Positions 16,592 through 25,428 of a DNA stretch of 64,000 nucleotides are shown here, in pieces. Source of the DNA: Cellulomonas gilvus ATCC 13127 (GTDB lineage: Bacteria > Actinomycetota > Actinomycetes > Actinomycetales > Cellulomonadaceae). The stretch lies in the NCBI RefSeq assembly GCF_000218545.1, contig NC_015671.1, positions 1,302,001-1,366,000 of the forward strand, written 5' to 3'. A model generated the notes under the pieces. The model searched no databases and was not told where the DNA came from. It saw only the letters and a list, made by a program, of their open reading frames with translations. Positions within the stretch are counted from its first letter, which is position 1, and each line of letters opens with the position of its first letter. Both the position numbers and the translations under genes were made by a program.

Positions 16592-18241
16592 ATGACCTCC
16601 GCACGCAACCGTCGTCGCGTCCTCGCGACGGCCGCAGGTCTCACGGTCGGTGCCCTGGTGCTCACCGCATGTGCGGGTTCGGGCGACGACACCTCGGACG
16701 ACCCGTCGGGCGGCGGGGGCGGCGGTGGCGGCTCGCTCACGATCGGCACCACCGACAAGGTCACGACGCTCGACCCCGCGGGCTCGTACGACAACGGCTC
16801 GTTCGCGGTGCAGAACCAGGTGTTCCCGTTCCTGATGAACACGCCGTACGGCAGCCCCGACGTCGCGCCCGACATCGCGGTCTCGGCCGAGTTCACCGCA
16901 CCCACCGAGTACACCGTGACGCTCAAGCCCGGCCTGAAGTGGGCGAACGGCCACGACCTGACGTCCTCGGACGTGAAGTTCACGTTCGACCGCCAGGTCG
17001 CGATCGCCGACGAGAACGGCCCGTCGTCGCTCCTGTACAACCTCGACAGCGTCGAGGCGGTGGACCCCACGACCGTCGTCTTCCACCTCAAGTCGGAGAA
17101 CGACCAGGTCTTCCCGCAGATCCTCTCGAGCCCCGCCGGGCCGATCGTCGACGAGGAGGTCTTCGCGGCTGACGCGCTCACCCCGGACACCGACATCGTC
17201 GCGGGCAACGCGTTCGCCGGGCAGTACACGATCACGGACTACGACTTCAACAACCTGATCTCCTACTCGGCGTACGAGGGGTACCAGGGCGTCCTGGGCG
17301 CGGCCAAGACCGCCGAGGTCAACGTCAAGTACTACGCCGACGCCTCGAACCTCAAGCTCGACATCCAGCAGGGCAACATCGACGTCGCGTTCCGCAGCCT
17401 CACGGCGACCGACATCGAGGACCTGCGCGGGAACGACGACGTGCAGGTGGTCGACGGCCCCGGCGGTGAGATCCGGTACATCACGTTCAACTTCGACACG
17501 CAGCCCTACGGCGCGAAGACGGGCGAGGCCGACGCCGCCAAGGCGCTGGCCGTGCGGCAGGCGGTCGCGGACCTGATCGACCGGGACGCGATCTCCGAGC
17601 AGGTCTACAAGGGCACGTACACGCCGCTGTACTCCTACGTGCCGGCGGGCCTGACGGGTGCGACCGAGTCGCTCAAGCCGCTCTACGGCGACGGTGCGGG
17701 CGGGCCCGACGCGGCGAAGGCCGAGGCGAGGCTCACGGCAGCGGGGGTGACCACGCCCGTGGCGCTGAGCCTGCAGTACTCGAACGACCACTACGGCCCG
17801 TCGTCGGCCGACGAGTACGCCATGATCAAGGACCAGCTCGAGGCGGACGGCCTGTTCACCGTGGACCTGCAGACCACGGAGTGGGTGCAGTACTCCAAGG
17901 ACCGCTCGTCCGACGTCTACCCGGCGTACCAGCTCGGCTGGTTCCCCGACTACTCGGACGCGGACAACTACCTCACGCCGTTCTTCCTGATCGAGAACTT
18001 CCTGGTCAACCACTACGACGACCAGGAGGTCAACGACCTCATCCTGCAGCAGGCGGTGACCGCGGACGCCGACGAGCGCACCGCGCTCATCGAGCAGATC
18101 CAGGACGAGGTCGCGGCTGACCTGTCCACCGTGCCGTACCTGCAGGGTGCGCAGGTCGCGGTCGTCGGCAAGGACGTGCAGGGCACGGCCGACACGCTCG
18201 ACGCGTCCTTCAAGTTCCGCTACGGCGCACTCTCGAAGTGA
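16592..18241 (+). CDS. ABC transporter substrate-binding lipoprotein (SBP_bac_5)
   Basis: A 549-residue extracytoplasmic solute-binding protein for peptides, opines or nickel-type ligands. The signal peptide has a twin-arginine-like N-region (RNRRRVLAT) and a lipobox LTAC with the lipidated cysteine at residue 27, followed by a Gly-rich linker. The family signature region YTVTLKPGLKWANGHDLTSSDVKFTF (shown in parts: KPGLKWANG, LTSSDVKF) lies at about residues 108-132. It heads an operon with two permeases and a fused ATPase. An intercistronic hairpin after the stop would allow more binding protein than permease. The exact ligand is unknown. Confidence 0.93.
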   Translation: MTSARNRRRVLATAAGLTVGALVLTACAGSGDDTSDDPSGGGGGGGGSLTIGTTDKVTTLDPAGSYDNGSFAVQNQVFPFLMNTPYGSPDVAPDIAVSAEFTAPTEYTVTLKPGLKWANGHDLTSSDVKFTFDRQVAIADENGPSSLLYNLDSVEAVDPTTVVFHLKSENDQVFPQILSSPAGPIVDEEVFAADALTPDTDIVAGNAFAGQYTITDYDFNNLISYSAYEGYQGVLGAAKTAEVNVKYYADASNLKLDIQQGNIDVAFRSLTATDIEDLRGNDDVQVVDGPGGEIRYITFNFDTQPYGAKTGEADAAKALAVRQAVADLIDRDAISEQVYKGTYTPLYSYVPAGLTGATESLKPLYGDGAGGPDAAKAEARLTAAGVTTPVALSLQYSNDHYGPSSADEYAMIKDQLEADGLFTVDLQTTEWVQYSKDRSSDVYPAYQLGWFPDYSDADNYLTPFFLIENFLVNHYDDQEVNDLILQQAVTADADERTALIEQIQDEVAADLSTVPYLQGAQVAVVGKDVQGTADTLDASFKFRYGALSK

Positions 18242-18245
18242 CCCC

Positions 18246-18279
18246 GACGGCCCGCTCCGCACCCGCGGGGCGGGCCGTC
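18246..18279 (+). terminator. Intercistronic hairpin after the binding-protein gene
   Basis: GACGGCCCGC pairs with GCGGGCCGTC (10 bp, 14-base loop) only 4 bases after the stop, with the permease gene following at 18318. It probably acts as a partial terminator or 3' RNA stabiliser. Confidence 0.6.
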
Positions 18280-18317
18280 CGCCGCCCGAGAACGCCGAGC
18301 CACGGGACACCCACCTC

Positions 18318-19403
18318 ATGACCACGACCCATGCGGACGCCACCCCCGCGCCCACGCCCACGCCCGGACGACGACGTCCGGGCGGCGGCCTGGGCAGCTA
18401 CCTGGTGGTCCGGTTCCTGCTGATCTTCCCGACGATCCTCATCCTGGTGACGACCGTGTTCGTCATGATGCGCGCGACGGGTGACCCGATCACGGCCTCG
18501 CTCGGCGGGCGGCTGACGCCCGAGCAGCTCGACGAGCGGATCAGCGCCGCCGGCTACGACCGCCCGATCCTGGTGCAGTACCTCGACTACCTCGGGGGGA
18601 TCCTGCGCGGCGACTTCGGCACGACGATCTCCGACAACCGGCCGGTGACCGAGGTGCTCGTCACGTACGGCACCGCGACGCTCGAGCTCGCGGTGTACGC
18701 GCTCGCGGTCGCGCTGCTGGTCGGCATCCCGCTGGGCCGTCTCGCCGCGGCGCGCCGCGACCGTGGCGTCGACGCCACGCTGCGCGTCTCGGCGGTGGTG
18801 GTGTACGCGACGCCGGTGTTCTTCGCCGGCATGCTGCTCAAGCTCGTGTTCTCGGTCTGGCTCGGCTGGCTGCCCGTCGCGGGGCGTGCGTCGACCGGCA
18901 CGGAGATCGCGATGCAGCGCGACGGCGCGGGCACCGGGATCTACCTGGTCGACGCGATCAGCACGGGCGACCCCGAGGCGGTGTCGGACGTGCTCCAGCA
19001 CGCCGTCCTGCCGGCGCTGGCGCTCGGCCTGCTCACCGCGGGCGTGTTCCTGCGGCTGGTGCGCACCAACGTCATCGGAACGCTCGCGACCGGCTACGTC
19101 GAGGCCGCGCGCTCACGCGGCGTGGGGGAGCGCAGGCTCCTGCGCAAGCACGCGTGGCGCCCGGCGCTCGTCCCGATCATCACCGTGATCGGCCTGCAGA
19201 TCGCGATGCTGCTGGCCGGGGCCGTGCTGACGGAGACGACGTTCGAGTGGAAGGGGCTCGGCTTCCAGCTCGTGCAGTACCTGCTCGCACGCGACTACGT
19301 CGCGGTGCAGGGCATGGTGGCGATGCTCGCGGTGATCGTCGCGCTGACCAACTTCCTCGTCGACGTCGTCGCGGCGCTCGTCGACCCGCGCGTGAGGTAC
19401 TGA
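18318..19403 (+). CDS. ABC transporter permease (DppB/OppB type)
   Basis: A 361-residue inner-membrane permease. A disordered Thr/Pro-rich N-terminus of about 30 residues is followed by the DppB-type first helix (YLVVRFLLIFPTILILVTTVFVM), then RATGDPI and a further five helices. The EAA loop is around VEAARSRGVGERRLLRKHAWRP (in parts: EAARSRGVGE, LLRKHAWRPAL), which contacts the ATPase. The ATG at 18318 is set by the start of the family domain; the longer upstream frame overlaps the previous gene. Only one base separates its stop from the next ATG. Confidence 0.93.
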   Translation: MTTTHADATPAPTPTPGRRRPGGGLGSYLVVRFLLIFPTILILVTTVFVMMRATGDPITASLGGRLTPEQLDERISAAGYDRPILVQYLDYLGGILRGDFGTTISDNRPVTEVLVTYGTATLELAVYALAVALLVGIPLGRLAAARRDRGVDATLRVSAVVVYATPVFFAGMLLKLVFSVWLGWLPVAGRASTGTEIAMQRDGAGTGIYLVDAISTGDPEAVSDVLQHAVLPALALGLLTAGVFLRLVRTNVIGTLATGYVEAARSRGVGERRLLRKHAWRPALVPIITVIGLQIAMLLAGAVLTETTFEWKGLGFQLVQYLLARDYVAVQGMVAMLAVIVALTNFLVDVVAALVDPRVRY

Positions 19404-19404
19404 C

Positions 19405-20535
19405 ATGGCGGTCGAACCGGTCGGCACGCCGATCCCCGCAACGCCCGAGCACGCACCGCGCTGGAAGCGCCTGCCCGTGGTGCACCAGCTGCGCACCAGC
19501 GTCGGTCTGCAGCGCACGATGCTGGTCACGGGGCTGACGCTCACCGCGCTGTTCCTGCTCACCGCGCTTCTCGCCCCCGTGCTCGCGCCGTACGGCTGGG
19601 CACAGCTGCGCGCCGACGGCGAGCTGTTCGGTGCGCACCTCGAGCCCGGGGGCGACCACCTGCTGGGGACGACCGTCGCGGGCTACGACGTGCTCTCGCG
19701 CGTGATCTGGGGCTCGCGCACCGCGCTGTACACGATCGTCATCGGCGTGATCCTGTCGATCGTGGTCGGCGTGGTCCTCGGCCTCGTCTCGGGGTACTTC
19801 GGCGGCTGGCTCGACCGCGTGCTCGTCGTCGTCGCGGACGCGGTCTACGCGTTCCCGTCCCTGCTCCTGGCGATCCTCGCGGCGATCGTGATCAGCGGGG
19901 GCCAGTCCTCGATGTGGGGCGGCGTGATGGCCACCGCCGTCTCGATCACGGTGGTGTTCATCCCGCAGTACTTCCGTGTGGTCCGGGCCGAGGTGGTCCG
20001 GGTCAAGTCGGAGGCGTTCGTGGAGTCCGCGCGCGTCGTCGGCTCGGGACACCTGCGGATCATGACGCGCCACGTGCTGCGCAACGCGACCCGCACGTTG
20101 CCGCTCATCATCACGCTCAACGCGTGCGAGGCGGTCCTCACGCTCGCGGGCCTGGGCTTCCTCGGGTTCGGCATCGAGCCGACCGCGGCCGGCGACTGGG
20201 GCTACGACCTGCACAAGGCGCTCGCGGACGTGACCAGCGGCATCTGGTGGACCGCGATCCCGCCCGGCCTCGCCATCGTGCTGACCGCGCTCGGCGTGAC
20301 GCTCGTCGGGGAGTCGTTGAACGACCTGGCCGACCCGCGCCTGCGCACGCGCCGCCGCGCGGCCGTCGTCGCGGGTGAGGTCGGCTCGACGGTCGCCGTC
20401 CCGGGCGGCGTGCTGAGCGCCGGACCGGAGGGCGCCGACGGCATCGACGCGCTCGAGGGGCCGCCGCCCGACGTGGTGCCGGAGGTCGAGCCCTCCGCCG
20501 AGCCCGGGACCGCAGGACAGGAGCCCACCCGATGA
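19405..20535 (+). CDS. ABC transporter permease (DppC/OppC type)
   Basis: A 376-residue second permease subunit. It has the OppC_N first helix (LVTGLTLTALFLLTALLAPVLAPYGW), then the GTTVAGYDVLSRVIWGSRTAL segment (in parts: GTTVAGYDVLSR, GSRTAL) and an EAA loop at FVESARVVGSGHLRIMTRH. The C-terminal tail of about 70 residues is rich in Pro, Glu and Gly and is longer than usual. The gene starts one base after the previous stop and overlaps the ATPase gene by ATGA, so permeases and ATPase are translationally coupled. Confidence 0.93.
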   Translation: MAVEPVGTPIPATPEHAPRWKRLPVVHQLRTSVGLQRTMLVTGLTLTALFLLTALLAPVLAPYGWAQLRADGELFGAHLEPGGDHLLGTTVAGYDVLSRVIWGSRTALYTIVIGVILSIVVGVVLGLVSGYFGGWLDRVLVVVADAVYAFPSLLLAILAAIVISGGQSSMWGGVMATAVSITVVFIPQYFRVVRAEVVRVKSEAFVESARVVGSGHLRIMTRHVLRNATRTLPLIITLNACEAVLTLAGLGFLGFGIEPTAAGDWGYDLHKALADVTSGIWWTAIPPGLAIVLTALGVTLVGESLNDLADPRLRTRRRAAVVAGEVGSTVAVPGGVLSAGPEGADGIDALEGPPPDVVPEVEPSAEPGTAGQEPTR

Positions 20536-22208
20536 GCCGTCCGGTCGTCGAGATCAACGACCTGCACGTCACGTTCGACACCGACGCCGGACCCGTGCAG
20601 GCGGTCAGGGGTGTGCATCTGGAGGTCGCGCCGGGGGAGGTGCTCGCGGTCGTCGGCGAGTCCGGCTCCGGCAAGACGGTGACCGCGCGCTCGATCCTGG
20701 GCCTGCTGCCGCAGACGGCACGGACCACGGGCGCCGTGCTCCTGTCCGGCCCCGGAGGCCAGGAGGCGTTGGACGTCACCACCATCTCGGCGGCGCAGCT
20801 GCGCCGCGTGCGGGGCCGGGACGCGGCCATGGTGTTCCAGGAGCCGTCCTCGGTGCTCAACCCGGTCTTCCCGGTCGGCTGGCAGATCGCCGAGGGGCTG
20901 CGCGCGCACGGCCGGCTGTCCCGGGCGCAGGCGCGCGAACGCGCGGTCGACGTGCTGCGCCGCGTGGGGATCCCCGACCCCGAGCATCGCGTGGACCACT
21001 ACCCGCACCAGTTCTCGGGCGGGCAGAAGCAGCGGATCGTCATCGCCCAGGCCCTGGTGCTCAACCCCGGCCTGGTGATCGCGGACGAGCCGACCACGGC
21101 GCTCGACGTCACGGTCCAGGCGGAGATCCTGGACCTGCTGCGCATCCTGCCGCGCGAGCTCGACGCAGCGATCCTGCTCATCACGCACAACATGGGCGTG
21201 GTGGCGGACCTCGCGGACCGGGTCGCGGTGATGTACGGCGGCGAGATCGTCGAGCAGGCGGACGTGCGCACGCTGTTCGCGCAGCCGCAGCACCCCTACA
21301 CGCGGCGCCTGCTCGACGCGGTGCCGCGCGTCGGGGGTGCCCGCCTGCGGCAGCGCGCGCGCGAGACGACGGACTCGTCAGCAGCACCCGTGGTCCGGGC
21401 GCGCGGGCTCGAGGTCACCTATCCCGGGCGGCTGCGTCGCCCCGGGTTCCGGGCGGTCGCGGGCGTGGATCTGCAGATCGCGCCGGGCGAGGTCCTCGGG
21501 CTGGTCGGCGAGTCGGGCAGCGGCAAGACGACGATCGGTCGTGCGATCGCGGGCCTCACGCACGTCACGGCGGGTTCGCTCGAGGTGCTGGGTGTCGAGA
21601 TGAACGGGGTGCGTGAGCGCCGGTTCCGCCCGGTGCGCAAGCGGATCGGCTTCGTGTTCCAGGACCCGGCGACCAGCTTCAACCCGCTGCTCACGATCGC
21701 GCAGTGCGTGGCCGAGCCGCTGCTGGTGCACGGCGCGGCAGGGTCGGTCCGGGAGGCGCGGGCGCGTGTCGACGAGCTGCTCGAGGCCGTGCAGCTGCCG
21801 CGGTCGTTCGGGGCACGCTTCCCGCACGAGCTGTCGGGCGGGCAGCGGCAGCGCGCGTCGCTCGCGCGTGCGCTCGCGCTGGACCCCGACCTCCTGGTCG
21901 CGGACGAGCCGACGTCGGCGCTGGACGTCTCGGTGCAGGCCAGGGTCCTCGACCTGTTCGCACGGCTGCAGGCGGAGCTCGGCTTCGCGTGCCTGTTCAT
22001 CAGCCACGACCTGGCGGTGGTGGACCTGCTCGCGGACCGGATCGCCGTGCTGCACCGCGGCGCGCTGGTGGAAGAGGGCACGGGCGACCAGGTGCTGGGC
22101 GCACCGCAGCACCCGTACACGCAGCGCCTGCTGGCGTCGCTGCCGGTGCCCGACCCGGTCGAGCAGGCGGAGCGTCGGGCGCGCTGGCTGGAGCTGCGCG
22201 GCGGCTGA
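20532..22208 (+). CDS. Fused oligopeptide ABC transporter ATPase (DppD-DppF)
   Basis: One 558-residue protein with two complete ATPase halves. Half 1: Walker A GESGSGKT near residue 42, signature FSGGQKQR near 162, Walker B LVIADEPT. Half 2: Walker A GESGSGKTT near residue 326, signature LSGGQRQR near 434, Walker B LLVADEPTSALD. Each half ends with the HPYT(R/Q)RLL motif of the oligopeptide family. The fusion replaces separate DppD and DppF subunits and fixes a 1:1 ratio. It is the last gene of the importer operon. Confidence 0.95.
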   Translation: MSRPVVEINDLHVTFDTDAGPVQAVRGVHLEVAPGEVLAVVGESGSGKTVTARSILGLLPQTARTTGAVLLSGPGGQEALDVTTISAAQLRRVRGRDAAMVFQEPSSVLNPVFPVGWQIAEGLRAHGRLSRAQARERAVDVLRRVGIPDPEHRVDHYPHQFSGGQKQRIVIAQALVLNPGLVIADEPTTALDVTVQAEILDLLRILPRELDAAILLITHNMGVVADLADRVAVMYGGEIVEQADVRTLFAQPQHPYTRRLLDAVPRVGGARLRQRARETTDSSAAPVVRARGLEVTYPGRLRRPGFRAVAGVDLQIAPGEVLGLVGESGSGKTTIGRAIAGLTHVTAGSLEVLGVEMNGVRERRFRPVRKRIGFVFQDPATSFNPLLTIAQCVAEPLLVHGAAGSVREARARVDELLEAVQLPRSFGARFPHELSGGQRQRASLARALALDPDLLVADEPTSALDVSVQARVLDLFARLQAELGFACLFISHDLAVVDLLADRIAVLHRGALVEEGTGDQVLGAPQHPYTQRLLASLPVPDPVEQAERRARWLELRGG

Positions 22209-22225
22209 CGCGAGGACGCGGCGGG

Positions 22226-23968
22226 TCAGGCCTCCGACTTTCGCAGCGCCACGACGTCGCGCAGGACCGCGGTGTCGGCGGCATCCCACCCGTCGGGCGG
22301 TGCGATCGCCGCCCACCCGTCGGCGTACTCCAGGTGATAGTTGTGCCCGTGCCCGGCGGGGGCCTGGCCCGCCACGAACAGGTCGATCGTCGTCTGCCAG
22401 AACGTGACGAGCGGGACCCACCGCGTCGAGGGGAGCACGTCGGTCCCGCGGGGCTCGGCCAACCAGTCGGGCCGCTCCAGGATCAGGCGCGGCGACCACC
22501 ACACCACGCCGTCGGACGCGTGCTGGTCGTAGACGACGCGCGGTCGCGACCAGTCGTCGCCGAGGGTCCACAGCTGACGGTCCGCGCCGGATGCGGGGCG
22601 GTTGGCGGACCGGACGGTGACGCCCTGGTCGACCACGGGCGCGATCTCGGGCGACCCCGCGTCGCGACCCTCGGTGACCTCACGCCACAGCGGCGTGAAC
22701 CCCGGCGTGCCCACCCACAGCGCGCCGTCGGTGCGGGCCACCACGTCCTGGACGGAGGAGAACGCGCCCTGGCTGCCGTAGGAGCCGAGCGAGATGCCCG
22801 CGACGTACAGCAGCGGCCGGTCGTCCTCGGGCAGCTGCGACCAGCGGGCGTACACGGCCTCGAACAGCGCCTTGCCCGCGGCCGGCGGGGTGGAGCGGTC
22901 GCCGACGAAGCTGACCCACGACGGCAGGTAGGAGTACTGCATCGACGCGATCGCGGTGTCGCCGCCCCACAGCAGCTCGAGCGAGTCGGACATCGACGGG
23001 TCGATCCACCCGGTGCCGGTGGCCGTCACGACGGCCAGCACCGAGCGGTCCCAGGCGTGCGTCCGGTCCAGCTCGGCGACGACGACCTGCGCGACCTCCT
23101 CGAGGTCCTGCCCGGCGCCGAGCCCGGCGTAGACGCGGATCGGATCGACCAGCTCGCGACCGGTGAGGTCCGCGACGCGCTGCCGCTGGTCGAGGGGACG
23201 CCCGCCCGCGACGAACGACCGGCCTTGGAGCCCCAGCTCGTCCCACCGGGCGAGGGACGCGTCCGAACCGCTGCGCAGGGGGTCGGTCGGCTGCTCGACG
23301 CCGTCGGCGGTGCCGCCGTCCGCCGCCGCGGAGATCGCCCCGAGCGCGGCCAGCCCGCCGCGCACGACCGTGCCGTCGACCACGACGACGGCGAGCCACG
23401 CGACGAGCGCGACGGCCACCAGACGCGCCACGGGGGCCGGGACCCATCGGCCCACGACCTTGCCGAGGAGCCACGCGACGCCGCGCGCGATCCGCCGCAG
23501 GCCCCGGCCGACCTGCAGCAGGAGCACTGCCAGCACGAGCGCCAGCCCCAGCACGACGACCGGGTGCGACGAGTCCGCGGGCGGCTCGCCGAACAGCTCG
23601 AGCAGCTCGTCCTGCCACGTCGCGTTCCAGACCAGCGCGGCGGGCACGACGACCACGGTCGCGCCCAGGAGCGCGCGACGGAACCAGCGACTGCCGCGGC
23701 GCGACCACGGCACGCCGACGCGCCGCACGACCCAGGCCAGGAGCACGCCGAGCCCGTAGCCGATCGCGGCGCACACACCGGCCACCGCACCCTGGTAGAG
23801 CGCGGCGCGCGGCACGAGCGCGGGTCCGAGCGAGACGCCGAACAGCAGCAGGGCGCCGGCGAGCCCGGGCCCCGACAGCCGGCCGGGCCAGCGGCGCAGG
23901 GCGCGCAGCACGCGAGCGCCCACCGTCGGGCGGGTCCGTCCGGTGCTGGGTGCGACGGGGCCGGTCAT
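22226..23968 (-). CDS. Membrane alpha/beta-hydrolase family protein (DUF2319 type)
   Basis: A 580-residue protein. The N-terminal half has five or six hydrophobic helices (for example AGALLLFGVSLGPALVP, ALLGATVVVVPAALVW and VVLGLALVLAVLLLQVG). The C-terminal half is a hydrolase domain with a serine elbow GISLGSYGSQ near residue 390, and GTPGFTPLW and DDWSRPRVVYDQHASDGVVWW (in parts: DDWSRP, YDQHASDGVVWW) further on. This matches the actinobacterial alpha/beta-hydrolase family with a membrane N-terminus. The substrate is unknown; an envelope lipid is a reasonable guess. The start is the first ATG before the membrane region. Confidence 0.85.
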   Translation of the reverse strand: MTGPVAPSTGRTRPTVGARVLRALRRWPGRLSGPGLAGALLLFGVSLGPALVPRAALYQGAVAGVCAAIGYGLGVLLAWVVRRVGVPWSRRGSRWFRRALLGATVVVVPAALVWNATWQDELLELFGEPPADSSHPVVVLGLALVLAVLLLQVGRGLRRIARGVAWLLGKVVGRWVPAPVARLVAVALVAWLAVVVVDGTVVRGGLAALGAISAAADGGTADGVEQPTDPLRSGSDASLARWDELGLQGRSFVAGGRPLDQRQRVADLTGRELVDPIRVYAGLGAGQDLEEVAQVVVAELDRTHAWDRSVLAVVTATGTGWIDPSMSDSLELLWGGDTAIASMQYSYLPSWVSFVGDRSTPPAAGKALFEAVYARWSQLPEDDRPLLYVAGISLGSYGSQGAFSSVQDVVARTDGALWVGTPGFTPLWREVTEGRDAGSPEIAPVVDQGVTVRSANRPASGADRQLWTLGDDWSRPRVVYDQHASDGVVWWSPRLILERPDWLAEPRGTDVLPSTRWVPLVTFWQTTIDLFVAGQAPAGHGHNYHLEYADGWAAIAPPDGWDAADTAVLRDVVALRKSEA

Positions 23969-24035
23969 GGCGTCCTCCCGCTCGGTCGGCGCGGCGGGCG
24001 TGCGTGCCCCCGGCCCGACCGTAGCGCTGCGCTGG

Positions 24036-25232
24036 TCAGCGCGGGGGGTGGTGCGGATCCGGCTGCGCGGTGACGGACCTCTGGTGCGTGTTCTTGAAGC
24101 GCCGCTCGACCAGCCAGTAGAAGCCGGCGCACGCGGCGAGCGCGAGGGGCACGGCGCCGAACGTCATGAGCAGGTACTGACCCCACGTCGGCAGGCCCCA
24201 CCCCACGGTGAGCAGGTTCACGAGCGCGAGCAGCGGGCTGTGCAGCAGGTAGATGCTGTAGGACGCGAGCCCGAGGAGCATCACGGGCCGCGTCTGGAGG
24301 AACGCGACGGCGCCCCCGGGCGGCGCGCCGGACTGCGCGCGACGCCCCGCGAGCACGAGCGCGCACGCGACGACGACGCCCGCGAGCGTCTCCGACGCCC
24401 AGGGGCGCGAGTGCAGCGGCTGCCACCACAGCAGGAGGCAGAAGGCGCCCGTGGCGCCCAGCACCCAGGTGGTGGTGCGCAGGCCGCGCAGCGGCCAGTC
24501 GGTCCGGACCGTGGCCTGCGCGGCGAGCATGCCGCACGCGAAGAGCGCCACGAGCCACGGGTGCACGTGGCTCACGCGGTCGAACCCGAGGGCCGGGGGC
24601 AGGACGGTGGCCGCCAGGAGCGCTGCGACGACCACGCCGGGAGGGATGCGCCGCCACAGGGGGAGCAGCACCAGGGGCATCAGGAAGTAGATGTGCCACT
24701 CGACCGCGATCGACCACAGCGGGCCGTTGATCTGGCCGATCCAGTCGGGGCGCAGGTCGTGCAGGAGGAGCAGGTGGGAGGCGATGCCGCCGGGGGTCAC
24801 CGGCAGCTTGGTGTCCCACTGCGTCCCGGAGCGCTCCTGCATGGCGGGGACCAGGGCGATCAGCAGGAGGCTCACGAGCAGGGCCGCGTAGTACGGCGGC
24901 AGGATCCGGCGTGCGCGCCGCCTGAGATAGCCGACGGCCCCGCCGGACAGCCGCAGCCCGGGATCGCGCACCACGGGCAGCATGAGCACGTACCCCGACA
25001 GCACGATGAACACGGGTACGCCGAGGTAGCCGTAGCCGAGCACCGCGCCGAGCTCGCCGAGGTCGCGGTAGGCGTCACCGCGCATGCCCGTCGAGAGGTA
25101 CGCGTGGTACAGCGCGACGACGAGCGCGGCGACGCCGCGCAACCCGTCGAGGTAGGGCAGCTCGAGCCGCGGTTCCGGTCCCGGGCGCTGCCCGGCCGGC
25201 CGGTCGGCGACGTCCTGGTCGGCAGCCGTCAC
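24036..25232 (-). CDS. Acyltransferase 3 family membrane protein (OafA/YrhL)
   Basis: A 398-residue integral-membrane acyltransferase. The first helix carries the family motif YLDGLRGVAALVVALYHAY with the catalytic-type histidine near residue 43, followed by about ten helices. Conserved features include FIVLSGYVL and the RRARRILPPYYAAL (RxxR) loop. Such enzymes O-acetylate surface polysaccharides, peptidoglycan or secondary metabolites; no neighbouring glycan genes reveal the acceptor. The GTG at 25232 overlaps the stop of an 8-codon upstream ORF, and nested hairpins precede it, so translation may be controlled. Confidence 0.92.
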   Translation of the reverse strand: MTAADQDVADRPAGQRPGPEPRLELPYLDGLRGVAALVVALYHAYLSTGMRGDAYRDLGELGAVLGYGYLGVPVFIVLSGYVLMLPVVRDPGLRLSGGAVGYLRRRARRILPPYYAALLVSLLLIALVPAMQERSGTQWDTKLPVTPGGIASHLLLLHDLRPDWIGQINGPLWSIAVEWHIYFLMPLVLLPLWRRIPPGVVVAALLAATVLPPALGFDRVSHVHPWLVALFACGMLAAQATVRTDWPLRGLRTTTWVLGATGAFCLLLWWQPLHSRPWASETLAGVVVACALVLAGRRAQSGAPPGGAVAFLQTRPVMLLGLASYSIYLLHSPLLALVNLLTVGWGLPTWGQYLLMTFGAVPLALAACAGFYWLVERRFKNTHQRSVTAQPDPHHPPR

Positions 25233-25255
25233 GGGCGACCCAGGTCGGGGCTCAT
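25229..25255 (-). other. Upstream ORF of 8 codons (leader peptide candidate)
   Basis: ATG AGC CCC GAC CTG GGT CGC CCG TGA encodes MSPDLGRP. Its TGA overlaps the acyltransferase GTG start as GTGA. A GAGGAG lies about 12 bases before its ATG. Termination here would deliver ribosomes to the acyltransferase start. Confidence 0.4.
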
Positions 25256-25258
25256 CGA

Positions 25259-25290
25259 GGCACCGGATCTCCTCGGTGCCCGGGGCACCG
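25259..25290 (-). promoter_or_regulatory. Mutually exclusive hairpins in the acyltransferase leader
   Basis: On the - strand, CGGTGCC (25290-25284), GGCACCG (25280-25274) and CGGTGCC (25265-25259) occur in order. The middle copy can pair with either outer copy. In the second pairing the AGGAG ribosome-binding sequence sits in the loop. Confidence 0.4.
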
Positions 25291-25416
25291 CTCGTCGGTC
25301 GTCGCGGGTGCCGGACGGGACCCCCGGGCGCCCCGGCGGAGGGGGACGCGCGTCAGACATGATCGCATCCCCGCGTCCCGCGCCCGTCGCGACCCCGCGC
25401 GGAGGCCGCGGCCGTC

Positions 25417-25422
25417 TAGCGT
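25417..25422 (+). promoter_or_regulatory. -10 box of a leaderless CYTH-gene promoter
   Basis: TAGCGT is followed by 6 bases and the GTG start at 25429. Confidence 0.55.
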
Positions 25423-25428
25423 GGGCAC

